A stretch of DNA of 15,324 nt from Candidatus Gottesmanbacteria bacterium (GTDB lineage Bacteria; Patescibacteriota; Microgenomatia; 2-02-FULL-39-11). Position numbers and translations under genes: made by a program. The stretch lies in contig JACQJU010000068.1 of assembly GCA_016204905.1 (NCBI GenBank), forward strand, positions 1 through 15,324. Direction: 5' to 3'. Below are positions 1-5,808 of this stretch, piece by piece (positions within the stretch are counted from its first letter, which is position 1; each line of letters begins with the position of its first letter). The notes under the pieces are model-generated. The model was not told the origin of the DNA. It saw nothing but the letters and a program-made list of their open reading frames with translations, and made no database searches.

Positions 1-20
1 CAAATATCAAATATCAAATA
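1..20. repeat. Short tandem repeat (CAAATAT)n
   Basis: Two perfect 7-bp CAAATAT units and a third partial unit occupy positions 1-20. They are read without stop in the frame of the EndoQ-like protein, so they either sit inside that gene or mark a spacer directly before it. Confidence 0.6.
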
Positions 21-385
21 AAAAAACAGAAATACGTATGATAAAAACTAATATTTTTCCTGATAGGCCAGCATATATCATGATGGTACCACTCCAGGAA
101 ATATTATCTGAAGTACTCAAGTCTTCCACGCATAGTCAAACTGTGCAAAATGAATATAAAAAACTTATAGATAATTTTGGTGGTGAATTTGAGACGCTGC
201 AATCTATCCCTCTGGAAGATATTACTAGGATATCTGGTCCCATGGTAGCTGATGGGGTAGGGAAGGTGAGGAATGGCGAGATAACTATAGATCCTGGATA
301 TGATGGTGTATTTGGGGTAGTAAAAATATGGGGAGAAGAGAAAAAAGAAGAGGAAAAGAAGAAAGAGCAGCTAAGTTTGTTTTAA
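2..385 (+). CDS. Endonuclease Q / PHP-family protein, C-terminal part (5' end outside window)
   Basis: The protein matches my memory of the C-terminal region of the EndoQ-like PHP family (TIGR00375 type): a RPAYIMMVPLQEIL segment, then a helical EYKKLIDNFGGEFETL stretch, then the closing block RNGEITIDPGYDGVFGVVKI. EndoQ enzymes cleave DNA 5' to deaminated bases such as uracil and hypoxanthine; the PHP catalytic half would lie left of the window. An ATG exists at 38, but the frame is open to the left edge and the family is several hundred residues long, so I treat this as a 3' fragment. The tail is charged (EEKKEEEKKKE) and ends in EQLSLF, which fits the bacterial beta-clamp-binding pentapeptide QL[SD]LF. 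The first codons are read from a CAAATAT repeat, so that end may be a repeat insertion or spacer. Family assignment fairly sure; exact start not determinable. Confidence 0.6.
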   Translation, partial: KYQISNKKTEIRMIKTNIFPDRPAYIMMVPLQEILSEVLKSSTHSQTVQNEYKKLIDNFGGEFETLQSIPLEDITRISGPMVADGVGKVRNGEITIDPGYDGVFGVVKIWGEEKKEEEKKKEQLSLF

Positions 386-428
386 GGTGAAAAAGTTTGT
401 CATTGACGAGGGAATTTAGAGCATGTTA

Positions 429-558
429 TTCTTAGGTAAATGATTTTGCCCTCCTGATCTTACCGTTCGCCTTTTCACTACTATTCGTAGACGGCTCACG
501 GAGCGATCTTAGGAGGGCCTAAGAAACAGTAAATTCATTACATTCACTAACTGTTTCT
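429..558 (+). ncRNA. Structured 5' leader, candidate cis-regulatory RNA
   Basis: The leader of the DUF4870 gene folds into a long rod. Pairings seen directly: 429-436 with 518-525 (8 bp), 449-455 with 511-517 (7 bp), 456-459 with 505-508 (GATC/GATC), 463-466 with 498-501, 469-471 with 493-495, and 478-481 with 487-490 around a TATTC loop. A second hairpin, 522-530 with 550-558 (AGAAACAGT/ACTGTTTCT, 9 bp, 19-nt loop), ends 2 nt before the Shine-Dalgarno. The two folds both need 522-525 and therefore exclude each other, the architecture expected of a riboswitch or attenuator. I do not recognise a known Rfam class. It is not a tRNA: there is no T-arm motif and no CCA in either orientation. Confidence 0.5.
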
Positions 559-573
559 AAGGGAGGTGATAAT

Positions 574-921
574 ATGGCGACTAATGGAGCATCTAATGAA
601 AGACTGATGGGAGCATTGGCTTATCTTTTGGGTCCAATAACCGGGATTCTTCTTCTTTTGATAGAGAAAAAGAATGCATATGTGCGGTTTCACGCGATGC
701 AGTCAACTTTAGTTTTTGGAGCGATATTTTTGATAAATATAGTGTTGGGTATAGTGCCGGTATTGGGATGGATAATCGCGATTATTCTTTCCCCGCTGAT
801 GATGCTGGTGTCCTTTGTACTGTGGCTTCTTCTCATGTGGAAGGCGTGGAGTGGAGAAAAATATAAATTGCCGTATTTTGGAGATTTAGCAGAAAAACAA
901 CTAGCAAAGTTGAGTAAATAA
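574..921 (+). CDS. DUF4870 (Tic20-like) small membrane protein
   Basis: This 115-aa protein has the DUF4870 pattern: an N-terminal NERLMGALAYLLGPITG segment, a first membrane helix (about 10-32), the family's VRFHAMQST loop (about 38-46), then two hydrophobic helices (about 47-70 and 72-92) and a short basic tail. DUF4870 proteins are small integral membrane proteins without a firm biochemical role. The start is fixed by a strong Shine-Dalgarno, GGGAGGTGAT at 561-570, before ATG at 574. The leader is unusually long and folded, suggesting post-transcriptional control. It stands alone in a short plus-strand run before the phosphoribosyltransferase. Family call confident; function unknown. Confidence 0.85.
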   Translation: MATNGASNERLMGALAYLLGPITGILLLLIEKKNAYVRFHAMQSTLVFGAIFLINIVLGIVPVLGWIIAIILSPLMMLVSFVLWLLLMWKAWSGEKYKLPYFGDLAEKQLAKLSK

Positions 922-939
922 AGTGCTATAGCGTGATGA

Positions 940-948
940 TGATATAAT
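940..948 (+). promoter_or_regulatory. Extended -10 promoter (TGATATAAT)
   Basis: TG-N-TATAAT with the hexamer at 943-948. Transcription would start around 955-957, right at the GTG start codon at 960, so the message is probably leaderless. No Shine-Dalgarno precedes the GTG and no good -35 box is seen. Confidence 0.5.
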
Positions 949-959
949 AAGTATATATA

Positions 960-1577
960 GTGTTTGATGATCGTCGTACTGCAGGAAATCTTCTTTTTCA
1001 AAAACTTAAGAATTTAAAGCTAACTTACGATATAGTGTTTGCTATACCGAGAGGTGGTGTAGTAGTCGGGAAGGAAATAGCTAAAAATTTAAGAGTTCCT
1101 CTACGTGTGGTGGTAGTAAAAAAGATAGGGGCGCCGAATAATAGTGAGTTAGCTATAGGAGCTGTAGCCTCTGGAATAATTTATATAGAGGGTAAATTGG
1201 CAATGAAGGTAGGTGTAGATCAAGAATTTTTGGATAGGATGATAAAAGAAAAAACTAAAGAGGTAGAGGACAGAGAGAAAAGATACAAGATCAGAAATCC
1301 TAGAAGTTTGCAAAATAAGATTGTGATACTGACAGATGATGGAATAGCAACTGGAGCGACAGTGAGGGCTGCCATAAAATATCTCAAAAAGAAGAAAGCC
1401 AAAAAAATTATATTGGCAGTTCCTGTAATAGCAGAAGATACCTATCAGCAACTAAAGTCTCAAGTAAATATGTTGGTGGCGCTAGAAATACCAGATGCAT
1501 TTGGGGCGGTGGGGCAGTTTTATAAAGAATTTGAGCAAGTTTCTGACAAAGAAGTAATTAAAATATTGAGTAATTAA
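960..1577 (+). CDS. Phosphoribosyltransferase domain protein (COG1926 type)
   Basis: A 205-aa type I phosphoribosyltransferase fold protein. It begins FDDRRTAGNLLFQKL, continues with IPRGGVVVGKEIA (the glycine loop near residues 29-41) and VVKKIGAPNNSELAIGAV, and carries the PRPP-binding signature VILTDDGIATGATVRAA (about residues 121-137), where two Asp and the T-G-A-T loop hold the ribose phosphate. These predicted PRTases act in the cytosol; the accepted base is not known. The start is GTG, chosen because FDDRR is the normal N-terminus of the family and because the extended -10 lies 12 nt upstream. pth follows after 8 nt, so the two are probably cotranscribed. Length is normal for the family. 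Confidence 0.85.
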   Translation: MFDDRRTAGNLLFQKLKNLKLTYDIVFAIPRGGVVVGKEIAKNLRVPLRVVVVKKIGAPNNSELAIGAVASGIIYIEGKLAMKVGVDQEFLDRMIKEKTKEVEDREKRYKIRNPRSLQNKIVILTDDGIATGATVRAAIKYLKKKKAKKIILAVPVIAEDTYQQLKSQVNMLVALEIPDAFGAVGQFYKEFEQVSDKEVIKILSN

Positions 1578-1585
1578 GTAATTAT

Positions 1586-2206
1586 ATGAGATTGATAGTT
1601 GGTTTGGGAAATCCGGGGGAGAAATTTCAATACACAAGGCACAATATAGGTTTTATGGTGGTGGAGAGATTGGTGAAGAATAAATTGTCACTTCTGCCAT
1701 CACTGAAAGCCTGGAAGAAAGATGAGAAATTCAACTGTGAGGTATGCAAATTGCCTGCTTCTCCGTCAGGCAGGGATGATCTTCTGGTGATCAAACCCTC
1801 AACTTATATGAATCTATCTGGTATGTCGGTAGCCAAAATGGCCCAATTTTATAAGATAAATACTCCTGATGTTTGGGTAGTGCATGATGATATAGATTTG
1901 CCCCTGGGAAAGATAAGGATAAGAAAAGGCGGGGCATCGGCGGGACATCATGGGATAGAATCGATAATAAAATATTTAGGAAGTAGTGATTTTATGCGAT
2001 TTCGTCTGGGTATAGGAAAGGGAAAACTAGATAAACCTCATACCGCCGATCATAACCTCCATAGACATGAAGTGGAACAATTTGTAGTATCTCCTTTTCG
2101 CGATAGTGAAGGGGGAGAAGTAAAGAAGATAATCAAAAATGCGGTGGAAGCTCTAGAGATAGCTCTGGATAAGGGGCTCGAAAAGGCGATGAATAGGTTT
2201 AATTAA
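1586..2206 (+). CDS. pth: Peptidyl-tRNA hydrolase
   Basis: Pth releases tRNA from peptidyl-tRNA that has dropped off the ribosome. Hallmarks present: LIVGLGNPGEKFQYTRHNIGF with catalytic His19 (E. coli His20 equivalent), KPSTYMNLSG, VVHDDIDLPLGKIRIR with the conserved Asp, and the glycine-rich GGASAGHHGIESI loop. At 206 aa it is slightly longer than usual. The extra length includes residues 57-63 (PASPSGR), encoded by a 21-bp palindrome at a beta-turn between CEVCKL and DDLLVIKP; the same element occurs in folC. A second, less usual stretch, DKPHTADHNLHRHEVEQFV, replaces the typical region before the C-terminal lid. No Shine-Dalgarno precedes the ATG; the phosphoribosyltransferase gene ends 8 nt upstream, suggesting shared transcription. 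Confidence 0.95.
   Translation: MRLIVGLGNPGEKFQYTRHNIGFMVVERLVKNKLSLLPSLKAWKKDEKFNCEVCKLPASPSGRDDLLVIKPSTYMNLSGMSVAKMAQFYKINTPDVWVVHDDIDLPLGKIRIRKGGASAGHHGIESIIKYLGSSDFMRFRLGIGKGKLDKPHTADHNLHRHEVEQFVVSPFRDSEGGEVKKIIKNAVEALEIALDKGLEKAMNRFN
1754..1774. repeat. 21-bp palindromic element inside pth
   Basis: CCTGC (1754-1758) pairs with GCAGG (1770-1774), followed inward by a T-G wobble and a T-A pair. The element matches the one at 6635-6655 in folC at 17 of 21 positions, and both are read in the same frame as P-A-S-P-x-G-R. The Pth fold does not need this segment. Confidence 0.65.
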
Positions 2207-2246
2207 CGATCGGCCTGCGCTTCATGCGAATATTTGCGAATTGGGA

Positions 2247-2894
2247 TTATGGGGATTTTTTAGGTAGGGGGAAGATTGTAAACAGTTTTGTTTTGGCTGC
2301 GTAGTTGAGAACTTTACTAAAGACAAAATAAAAGAGTGTTATTCCGCTGGCCATGGCGAGACGCTCTACAGCAACAACTGGGATCAGGCCTAGCCAAATC
2401 TCCTTCGTCAGACCAAAAGTCCAAACCCAAATAGCTCCACCAACTGCATGAGCGGTAAAGGTAGCACCTAGTGATCTAGCAAAGAGATTTTTGTGGAAGA
2501 GATTGGCCACCAGAGGAATGATCCAGAAGAGGGAATATTGCCAGGCTGATCTACCAATGGGATTAAGATTAAATGCAACTATTGCAAGAAGTGGAATAAT
2601 CCAATTGATGGTTCTTTTCTTAGAAAAATAAACTACTGCAAAAAGAGTGGGGAAGAGGCGAATAATACCTCCTAAATCTGCATTGGTACCATGTAAGACT
2701 AGATTGGTGATCTGCATAATAAGAACAGAGATGACTCCAGGCAGACTGCCAATAAAGGCGCCTGCCGTAGGGGCGATGAAGTCAAAGAGTGTGAATTTCA
2801 CGTTGGAACCAAGAAGTCTGGTGAAGGGGACTTGAAGTGCAATAAGACCTAGAATGGTAAAAAGAAATAAGGAAATTATTTTATTTCTGGTCAT
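2247..2894 (-). CDS. Polytopic membrane protein, possibly ECF S-component-like
   Basis: A 215-aa, very hydrophobic protein with about six membrane helices. The segment FTLFDFIAPTAGAFIG followed by PGVISVLIMQITNLVLHG recalls substrate-binding S components of energy-coupling-factor vitamin transporters, in which a helix pair with small residues is followed by long hydrophobic helices. That resemblance is my inference, and no ECF ATPase or T component is present in the window. The start at 2894 is supported by a TTGACT-16-TAAAAT promoter whose -10 ends 10 nt before the ATG; there is no Shine-Dalgarno. It converges on pth, with a 40-nt gap that holds no clear terminator. Real gene: confident. Function: uncertain. 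Confidence 0.7.
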   Translation of the reverse strand: MTRNKIISLFLFTILGLIALQVPFTRLLGSNVKFTLFDFIAPTAGAFIGSLPGVISVLIMQITNLVLHGTNADLGGIIRLFPTLFAVVYFSKKRTINWIIPLLAIVAFNLNPIGRSAWQYSLFWIIPLVANLFHKNLFARSLGATFTAHAVGGAIWVWTFGLTKEIWLGLIPVVAVERLAMASGITLFYFVFSKVLNYAAKTKLFTIFPLPKKSP

Positions 2895-2904
2895 GAATAT
2901 ACGT

Positions 2905-2932
2905 ATTTTAGCACTGAAATAATATGAGTCAA
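2905..2932 (-). promoter_or_regulatory. Promoter TTGACT-N16-TAAAAT, leaderless
   Basis: On the minus strand the -35 TTGACT lies at 2932-2927 and the extended -10 TGC-TAAAAT has its hexamer at 2910-2905. The ATG at 2894 follows 10 nt after the -10, so the 5' leader would be only a few bases. Confidence 0.6.
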
Positions 2933-2945
2933 GGGGAAATAATTA

Positions 2946-4220
2946 TTATTTATTGAAATTATCTATTAATGTTGGTTGGTCTAAATCAAGCGCGGTGTAG
3001 AGTTTGTCAACTCCTGCGCCAAAAGGTAATGTAGAAAAAGCTGCTAAGCGTGCTTGTTGGACCTGAAGATTAGAAAGGTTTATGGGAGAGGAAATATCAC
3101 CAATTTCAGTATCGGTTGGTGGTAGACCGCCTTTTTCTTTCTGAACTGGTCCAGTGAAGAAATGATAGATTTCTCCAATAACGCTGCTTTTCATTTTAGC
3201 AAGCCCTATATCATATCTTAATCTATCCTCTTCTTCAGAAAGTTTTGCCTTAGAATTCCAATCCAGAAGTAGTTTTCCATAATGATGTGATAATTTATTA
3301 AAACGGTAGGATCTGCGGCTATTATCATCAATATCATGTTCTTGAGGCATTTCTCCTGGATTATAAGGATTTGGGGCGTACATACTTAGCCTTTTTTCTG
3401 TCCTATCTAAGTCGAAATCATTTGGACAACTAATCATAAGCATACTGCCTCGTTTAAAATGCTTGGCTTCATCCCAAGGAAGGGTAAAAAACGTTTTGGC
3501 GAGGCGATAGACATTGTCTAGTGTGGTTTCCCAATAATTAATAAGTTTGTTTTTGTCTACATATTGGGCATAACGCATCCAGTTTGCCTCAAGACGATGA
3601 GAAAATTCGTGCAATGCGGAAACGAAAAATTTTTGCCTATCGGTGGGTGATGGTAGACTCATTGTAGCTGAATTTCCTGATCCACCTTGATCTCCTGAGA
3701 TAGTAATTTTATTGTTTGGAGTCATAGCAATTAGAGCAATAGGCATAACATTTGCAAGAGTATGAAGGGCGGCTTTTACTTCCTGGGGATCATGTCCTTC
3801 TACTTCCAGACTATCAACAATTTCGTGGGCTTTGGTTACTGCTTGGTCTTTTTCCGTACCAATTTTTTGACTGAGCACGTCTATTTCATTTTCACTTGTT
3901 ATTAACTTTCCTTGGGCTGCCTGTTCCAATGCTTTTTCTAATGACCAGATGTTGCTGTCAGCAAAGTTAGGGGCGGCTTGGAAGGTATTTCTCAGGAGGC
4001 GATATTTTAGTAAAATACCATAGTAATCGGCTAAATTTAGAGATTGGAGGCGCTGTAGTTCAGTGGGTGGGGGTGACACTATTTCAGGTACCGTGGCACC
4101 AAGTGCTGCTCCTGTTACTCCTGCTGCTGCCGCAGTTACTCCAAAGCGCAGAAATCTTCTTCGTGAGACCCTTTGATCTTGGTGGGTTTGTCCGATAGTT
4201 TGATCAGGATTAGATTGCAT
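2946..4220 (-). CDS. Tat-signal exported protein with HExxH motif (putative metallopeptidase)
   Basis: A 424-aa protein. Residues 19-27 (SRRRFLRFG) are a twin-arginine motif followed by a small-residue hydrophobic core (VTAAAAGVTGAALGA), so it is probably exported folded through the Tat system. Residues 204-208 are HEFSH within FFVSALHEFSHRLEANW, matching the HExxH zinc signature of gluzincin/metzincin peptidases. I cannot identify the third ligand with certainty, and no propeptide is obvious. The remainder is mostly helical with a charged central part and no further membrane segment. Peptidase activity is therefore an inference from one short motif. The ATG at 4220 lies 6 nt after a TATGAT -10 box. 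Downstream is the membrane protein at 2247-2894, which has its own promoter. Confidence 0.7.
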   Translation of the reverse strand: MQSNPDQTIGQTHQDQRVSRRRFLRFGVTAAAAGVTGAALGATVPEIVSPPPTELQRLQSLNLADYYGILLKYRLLRNTFQAAPNFADSNIWSLEKALEQAAQGKLITSENEIDVLSQKIGTEKDQAVTKAHEIVDSLEVEGHDPQEVKAALHTLANVMPIALIAMTPNNKITISGDQGGSGNSATMSLPSPTDRQKFFVSALHEFSHRLEANWMRYAQYVDKNKLINYWETTLDNVYRLAKTFFTLPWDEAKHFKRGSMLMISCPNDFDLDRTEKRLSMYAPNPYNPGEMPQEHDIDDNSRRSYRFNKLSHHYGKLLLDWNSKAKLSEEEDRLRYDIGLAKMKSSVIGEIYHFFTGPVQKEKGGLPPTDTEIGDISSPINLSNLQVQQARLAAFSTLPFGAGVDKLYTALDLDQPTLIDNFNK

Positions 4221-4226
4221 AGATAT

Positions 4227-4257
4227 ATCATACCAATAGAAGATAGGTATTTGTCAA
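4227..4257 (-). promoter_or_regulatory. Promoter TTGACA-N19-TATGAT, leaderless
   Basis: On the minus strand the -35 TTGACA (4257-4252) overlaps the TGA stop of the SDR remnant. The extended -10 TGG-TATGAT has its hexamer at 4232-4227. Spacing is long at 19 bp but the -10 is extended. The ATG of the Tat protein follows 6 nt later. Confidence 0.5.
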
Positions 4258-4322
4258 TTTGAGTAGCCTAATCTAAATCCGCCGGAGACTTCGAGGTTGG
4301 CGCCGTTTATATAGGAGGATTT
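4254..4322 (-). pseudogene. 3' remnant of a second short-chain dehydrogenase gene
   Basis: On the minus strand this stretch reads SSYINGANLEVSGGFRLGYSN then TGA. The intact SDR gene upstream ends SSYINGANIEVAGGWRPGFST then TGA: 15 of 21 residues agree, and the DNA aligns without gaps at an offset of 778 bp, stop codon included. The remnant begins immediately after the stop of the PIN toxin gene. The divergence shows this is a paralogue or old duplicate rather than a fresh direct repeat. It is too short to encode an enzyme. It suggests that a tandem SDR copy was replaced, or that the toxin-antitoxin unit arrived at an SDR 3' end. Confidence 0.75.
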
Positions 4323-4323
4323 T

Positions 4324-4701
4324 TTATTCAAGTTTAAGATCGGGGATGCTGGAGAAATCTTGCCTATCAAGTGTATAAAGGGAGGCGCCATTGATTATGG
4401 CTGTTGCAGCTATCGCAGCATCGGCTACTTCTATTTTTATCTTTGCATCTCTAGCAATCTTTCCTGCACCTTGGGCGATTTCTTCTGTGTAAGGGAGAAT
4501 TTTTAAGGAGTTTAATGTTTCTATGAGAAGTTTTTCCTCTTTTTTATCAGTCGTACTTTTTCCTTCGTAAAGTTCCTGAATGCTAATTATTGATATTGCG
4601 AGTGTTTCACTTACTTTACTTTCGGCGAATTTCACTAATTTTGAATTTCCACCTTTTTGTCTTAAGTGATCGATAACAATATTCGTATCTAACACTACCA
4701 T
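4324..4701 (-). CDS. vapC: PIN-domain toxin, VapC type
   Basis: A 125-aa PIN-domain ribonuclease. The acidic residues that hold the catalytic Mg2+ are all present: Asp5 in VVLDTNIVIDHL, Glu43 in SIQELYEG, Asp94 in EVADAAIAATA, and Asp112/Asp115 in LDRQDF. VapC toxins typically cut initiator tRNA or rRNA when free of antitoxin. Its ATG overlaps the end of the antitoxin gene by 7 nt, giving the usual antitoxin-first order and translational coupling. The C-terminus (FSSIPDLKLE) is complete for the family. The gene ends directly against the SDR remnant. Nothing suggests inactivation. Confidence 0.9.
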   Translation of the reverse strand: MVVLDTNIVIDHLRQKGGNSKLVKFAESKVSETLAISIISIQELYEGKSTTDKKEEKLLIETLNSLKILPYTEEIAQGAGKIARDAKIKIEVADAAIAATAIINGASLYTLDRQDFSSIPDLKLE

Positions 4702-4997
4702 GCTTTTTTTCTTCTCTCTGAGGCTGCTAATTCTATTTTTCTTCTCCTTCTTCTTGTTTCATCCCAGGTTGTATCATCAGCCCATGCACCTTGTGTTCTT
4801 TTTAGTATCTTGAGGAATTCAGCGTGGCTTATTTTAGGTTTAGTTTCTACTCCTCTAATAGGATATATGTGTAAAGCGTTGTCTTTCACGATGAGATTGA
4901 GCGGTACATGAGGGGTAATACCTAACTGGTCTCTATACTTTTTGGGGATAACGATCTGACCTTTCTGATTTGGTGTGGCTATAATTCCTATATTCAT
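4695..4997 (-). CDS. AbrB/MazE-type antitoxin of the VapBC pair
   Basis: A 100-aa protein with an N-terminal swapped-hairpin AbrB DNA-binding domain (residues about 4-48: KGQIVIPKKYRDQLGI, then PLNLIVKDNALHIYPI). The basic, flexible C-terminal half (about 50-100, with DETRRRRRK and ASERRKKAW) should wrap the PIN toxin. Such antitoxins normally repress their own promoter. The ATG at 4997 lies 9 nt after a TAAAAT -10 box, so translation is probably leaderless. Two direct CTAGTAA repeats at 4999-5005 and 5022-5028 flank the -10 and could be its operator. Confidence 0.85.
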   Translation of the reverse strand: MNIGIIATPNQKGQIVIPKKYRDQLGITPHVPLNLIVKDNALHIYPIRGVETKPKISHAEFLKILKRTQGAWADDTTWDETRRRRRKIELAASERRKKAW

Positions 4998-5006
4998 ACT
5001 AGTAAG

Positions 5007-5035
5007 ATTTTATTACTTTTCCTAGTAATTGTCAA
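5007..5035 (-). promoter_or_regulatory. Promoter TTGACA-N17-TAAAAT of the toxin-antitoxin operon
   Basis: A consensus -35 (minus strand 5035-5030), 17-bp spacer and -10 (5012-5007). The -35 contains the TGA stop codon of the SDR gene (5034-5032), so the operon promoter is embedded in the SDR 3' end. Direct CTAGTAA repeats sit within the spacer and just downstream of the -10. Confidence 0.7.
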
Positions 5036-5760
5036 GTGCTAAAGCCTGGCCGCCAGCCTCCCGCGACTTCGATGTTGGCGCCGTTGATGTAGGAGGATTC
5101 TTCCTTGAGTAAAAAATTGATGGCGTTGGTGATATCTCCAAATTGGGCGAATTTGCCGGAGGGGGTAGGGGGTTTGGTAATGCTAGTTTCAAGAATACCA
5201 GGAGAGATGGAATTGATAGTAATGCCATATTTGGCGTATTCGTAAGCTAATACTTTGGTCAACATAATGACTCCAGTTTTGGCGATATAGTAAGGAGTGG
5301 TTTTTTCTCTAATGGTGAGAGATTCGGCACCCACAGAGCCGAAATTGATGATGCGGCCCCATTTCTTCTTTTTCATAGATGGAAGAGCTTCTTTACAGCA
5401 CAAAAAGGTAGAGTAGAGGTTGGATTCGATGACGTCGCGAAATTTGGCAAAGTTGGTGGTCGTGATAGGTTCATAAATAAAATTACCAACGAGGTTGATG
5501 AGAATATCTGTATTACCTAGTTTTGTACCAATTGTTCGAACAATTGAACTAACTTCTCTTTTATTTGTAATATCGCCTTCAACAATAATTCCTTGAGAGT
5601 ATTTTTTTACTTCTTTTAGTGTTTCTTTGGCTTCTTTTTCGCTTGAATGATAGTGGATAGCGACTTTGGCGCCTTGTTTGGCCAGATCGATAGCAATGGC
5701 GCGGCCTAGATTTTTTGAGGCACCCGTTATTAAGGCGATTTTATTGTTTACAATATTCAT
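5032..5760 (-). CDS. Short-chain dehydrogenase/reductase (FabG-like)
   Basis: A classical SDR of 242 aa from the ATG at 5760, chosen over an upstream ATG at 5808 because the Rossmann fold begins at once (NNKIALITGASKNLGRAIA). Cofactor motif TGASKNLG is at residues 12-19, Asp63 at the adenine-binding position, an unusual NLVGN in place of NNAG, active-site Asn114, Ser142, Tyr157 and Lys161 (Y-x-x-x-K), and the closing SSYINGANIEVAGG block. It reduces or oxidises a carbonyl/hydroxyl with NAD(P)H; the substrate cannot be told, though FabG-type reductases are nearest. It is divergent to folC with only 19 bp between start codons, so their promoters interlock. A paralogous 3' remnant lies 778 bp downstream. 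Confidence 0.9.
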   Translation of the reverse strand: MNIVNNKIALITGASKNLGRAIAIDLAKQGAKVAIHYHSSEKEAKETLKEVKKYSQGIIVEGDITNKREVSSIVRTIGTKLGNTDILINLVGNFIYEPITTTNFAKFRDVIESNLYSTFLCCKEALPSMKKKKWGRIINFGSVGAESLTIREKTTPYYIAKTGVIMLTKVLAYEYAKYGITINSISPGILETSITKPPTPSGKFAQFGDITNAINFLLKEESSYINGANIEVAGGWRPGFST

Positions 5761-5764
5761 ATTG

Positions 5765-5770
5765 TATAAT
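5765..5770 (+). promoter_or_regulatory. -10 box TATAAT of folC
   Basis: TATAAT ends 9 nt before the folC ATG at 5780, implying a leaderless message. It lies inside the SDR leader. No strong -35 is visible; TTGTTT at 5744-5749 is weak and too close. Confidence 0.45.
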
Positions 5771-5779
5771 TCATTCGCC

Positions 5780-5808
5780 ATGATACGGACATTTCCCCAA
5801 GCAGTCAA
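5780..5808 (-). promoter_or_regulatory. SDR promoter TTGACT-N17-TATCAT inside the folC start
   Basis: On the minus strand the -35 TTGACT lies at 5808-5803 and the -10 TATCAT at 5785-5780. The -10 coincides with the folC ATG and the whole element lies in the first ten folC codons. Confidence 0.45.

Noticed and set aside
448..518. A 71-nt segment with complementary 7-8 bp ends, tRNA-like in length
   Set aside because: On neither strand is there a T-arm motif, plausible anticodon stem or CCA end; the ends pair as part of a longer rod in the leader.
4254..5100. SDR ends as exact att-site direct repeats of a recently integrated element
   Set aside because: The two copies have diverged substantially and no integrase is present, so a recent integration event is not supported; an older duplication or replacement remains.
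5666..5779. Upstream extension of the folC frame
   Set aside because: It is antisense to the SDR start, does not resemble FolC, and a TATAAT box lies just before the internal ATG at 5780.
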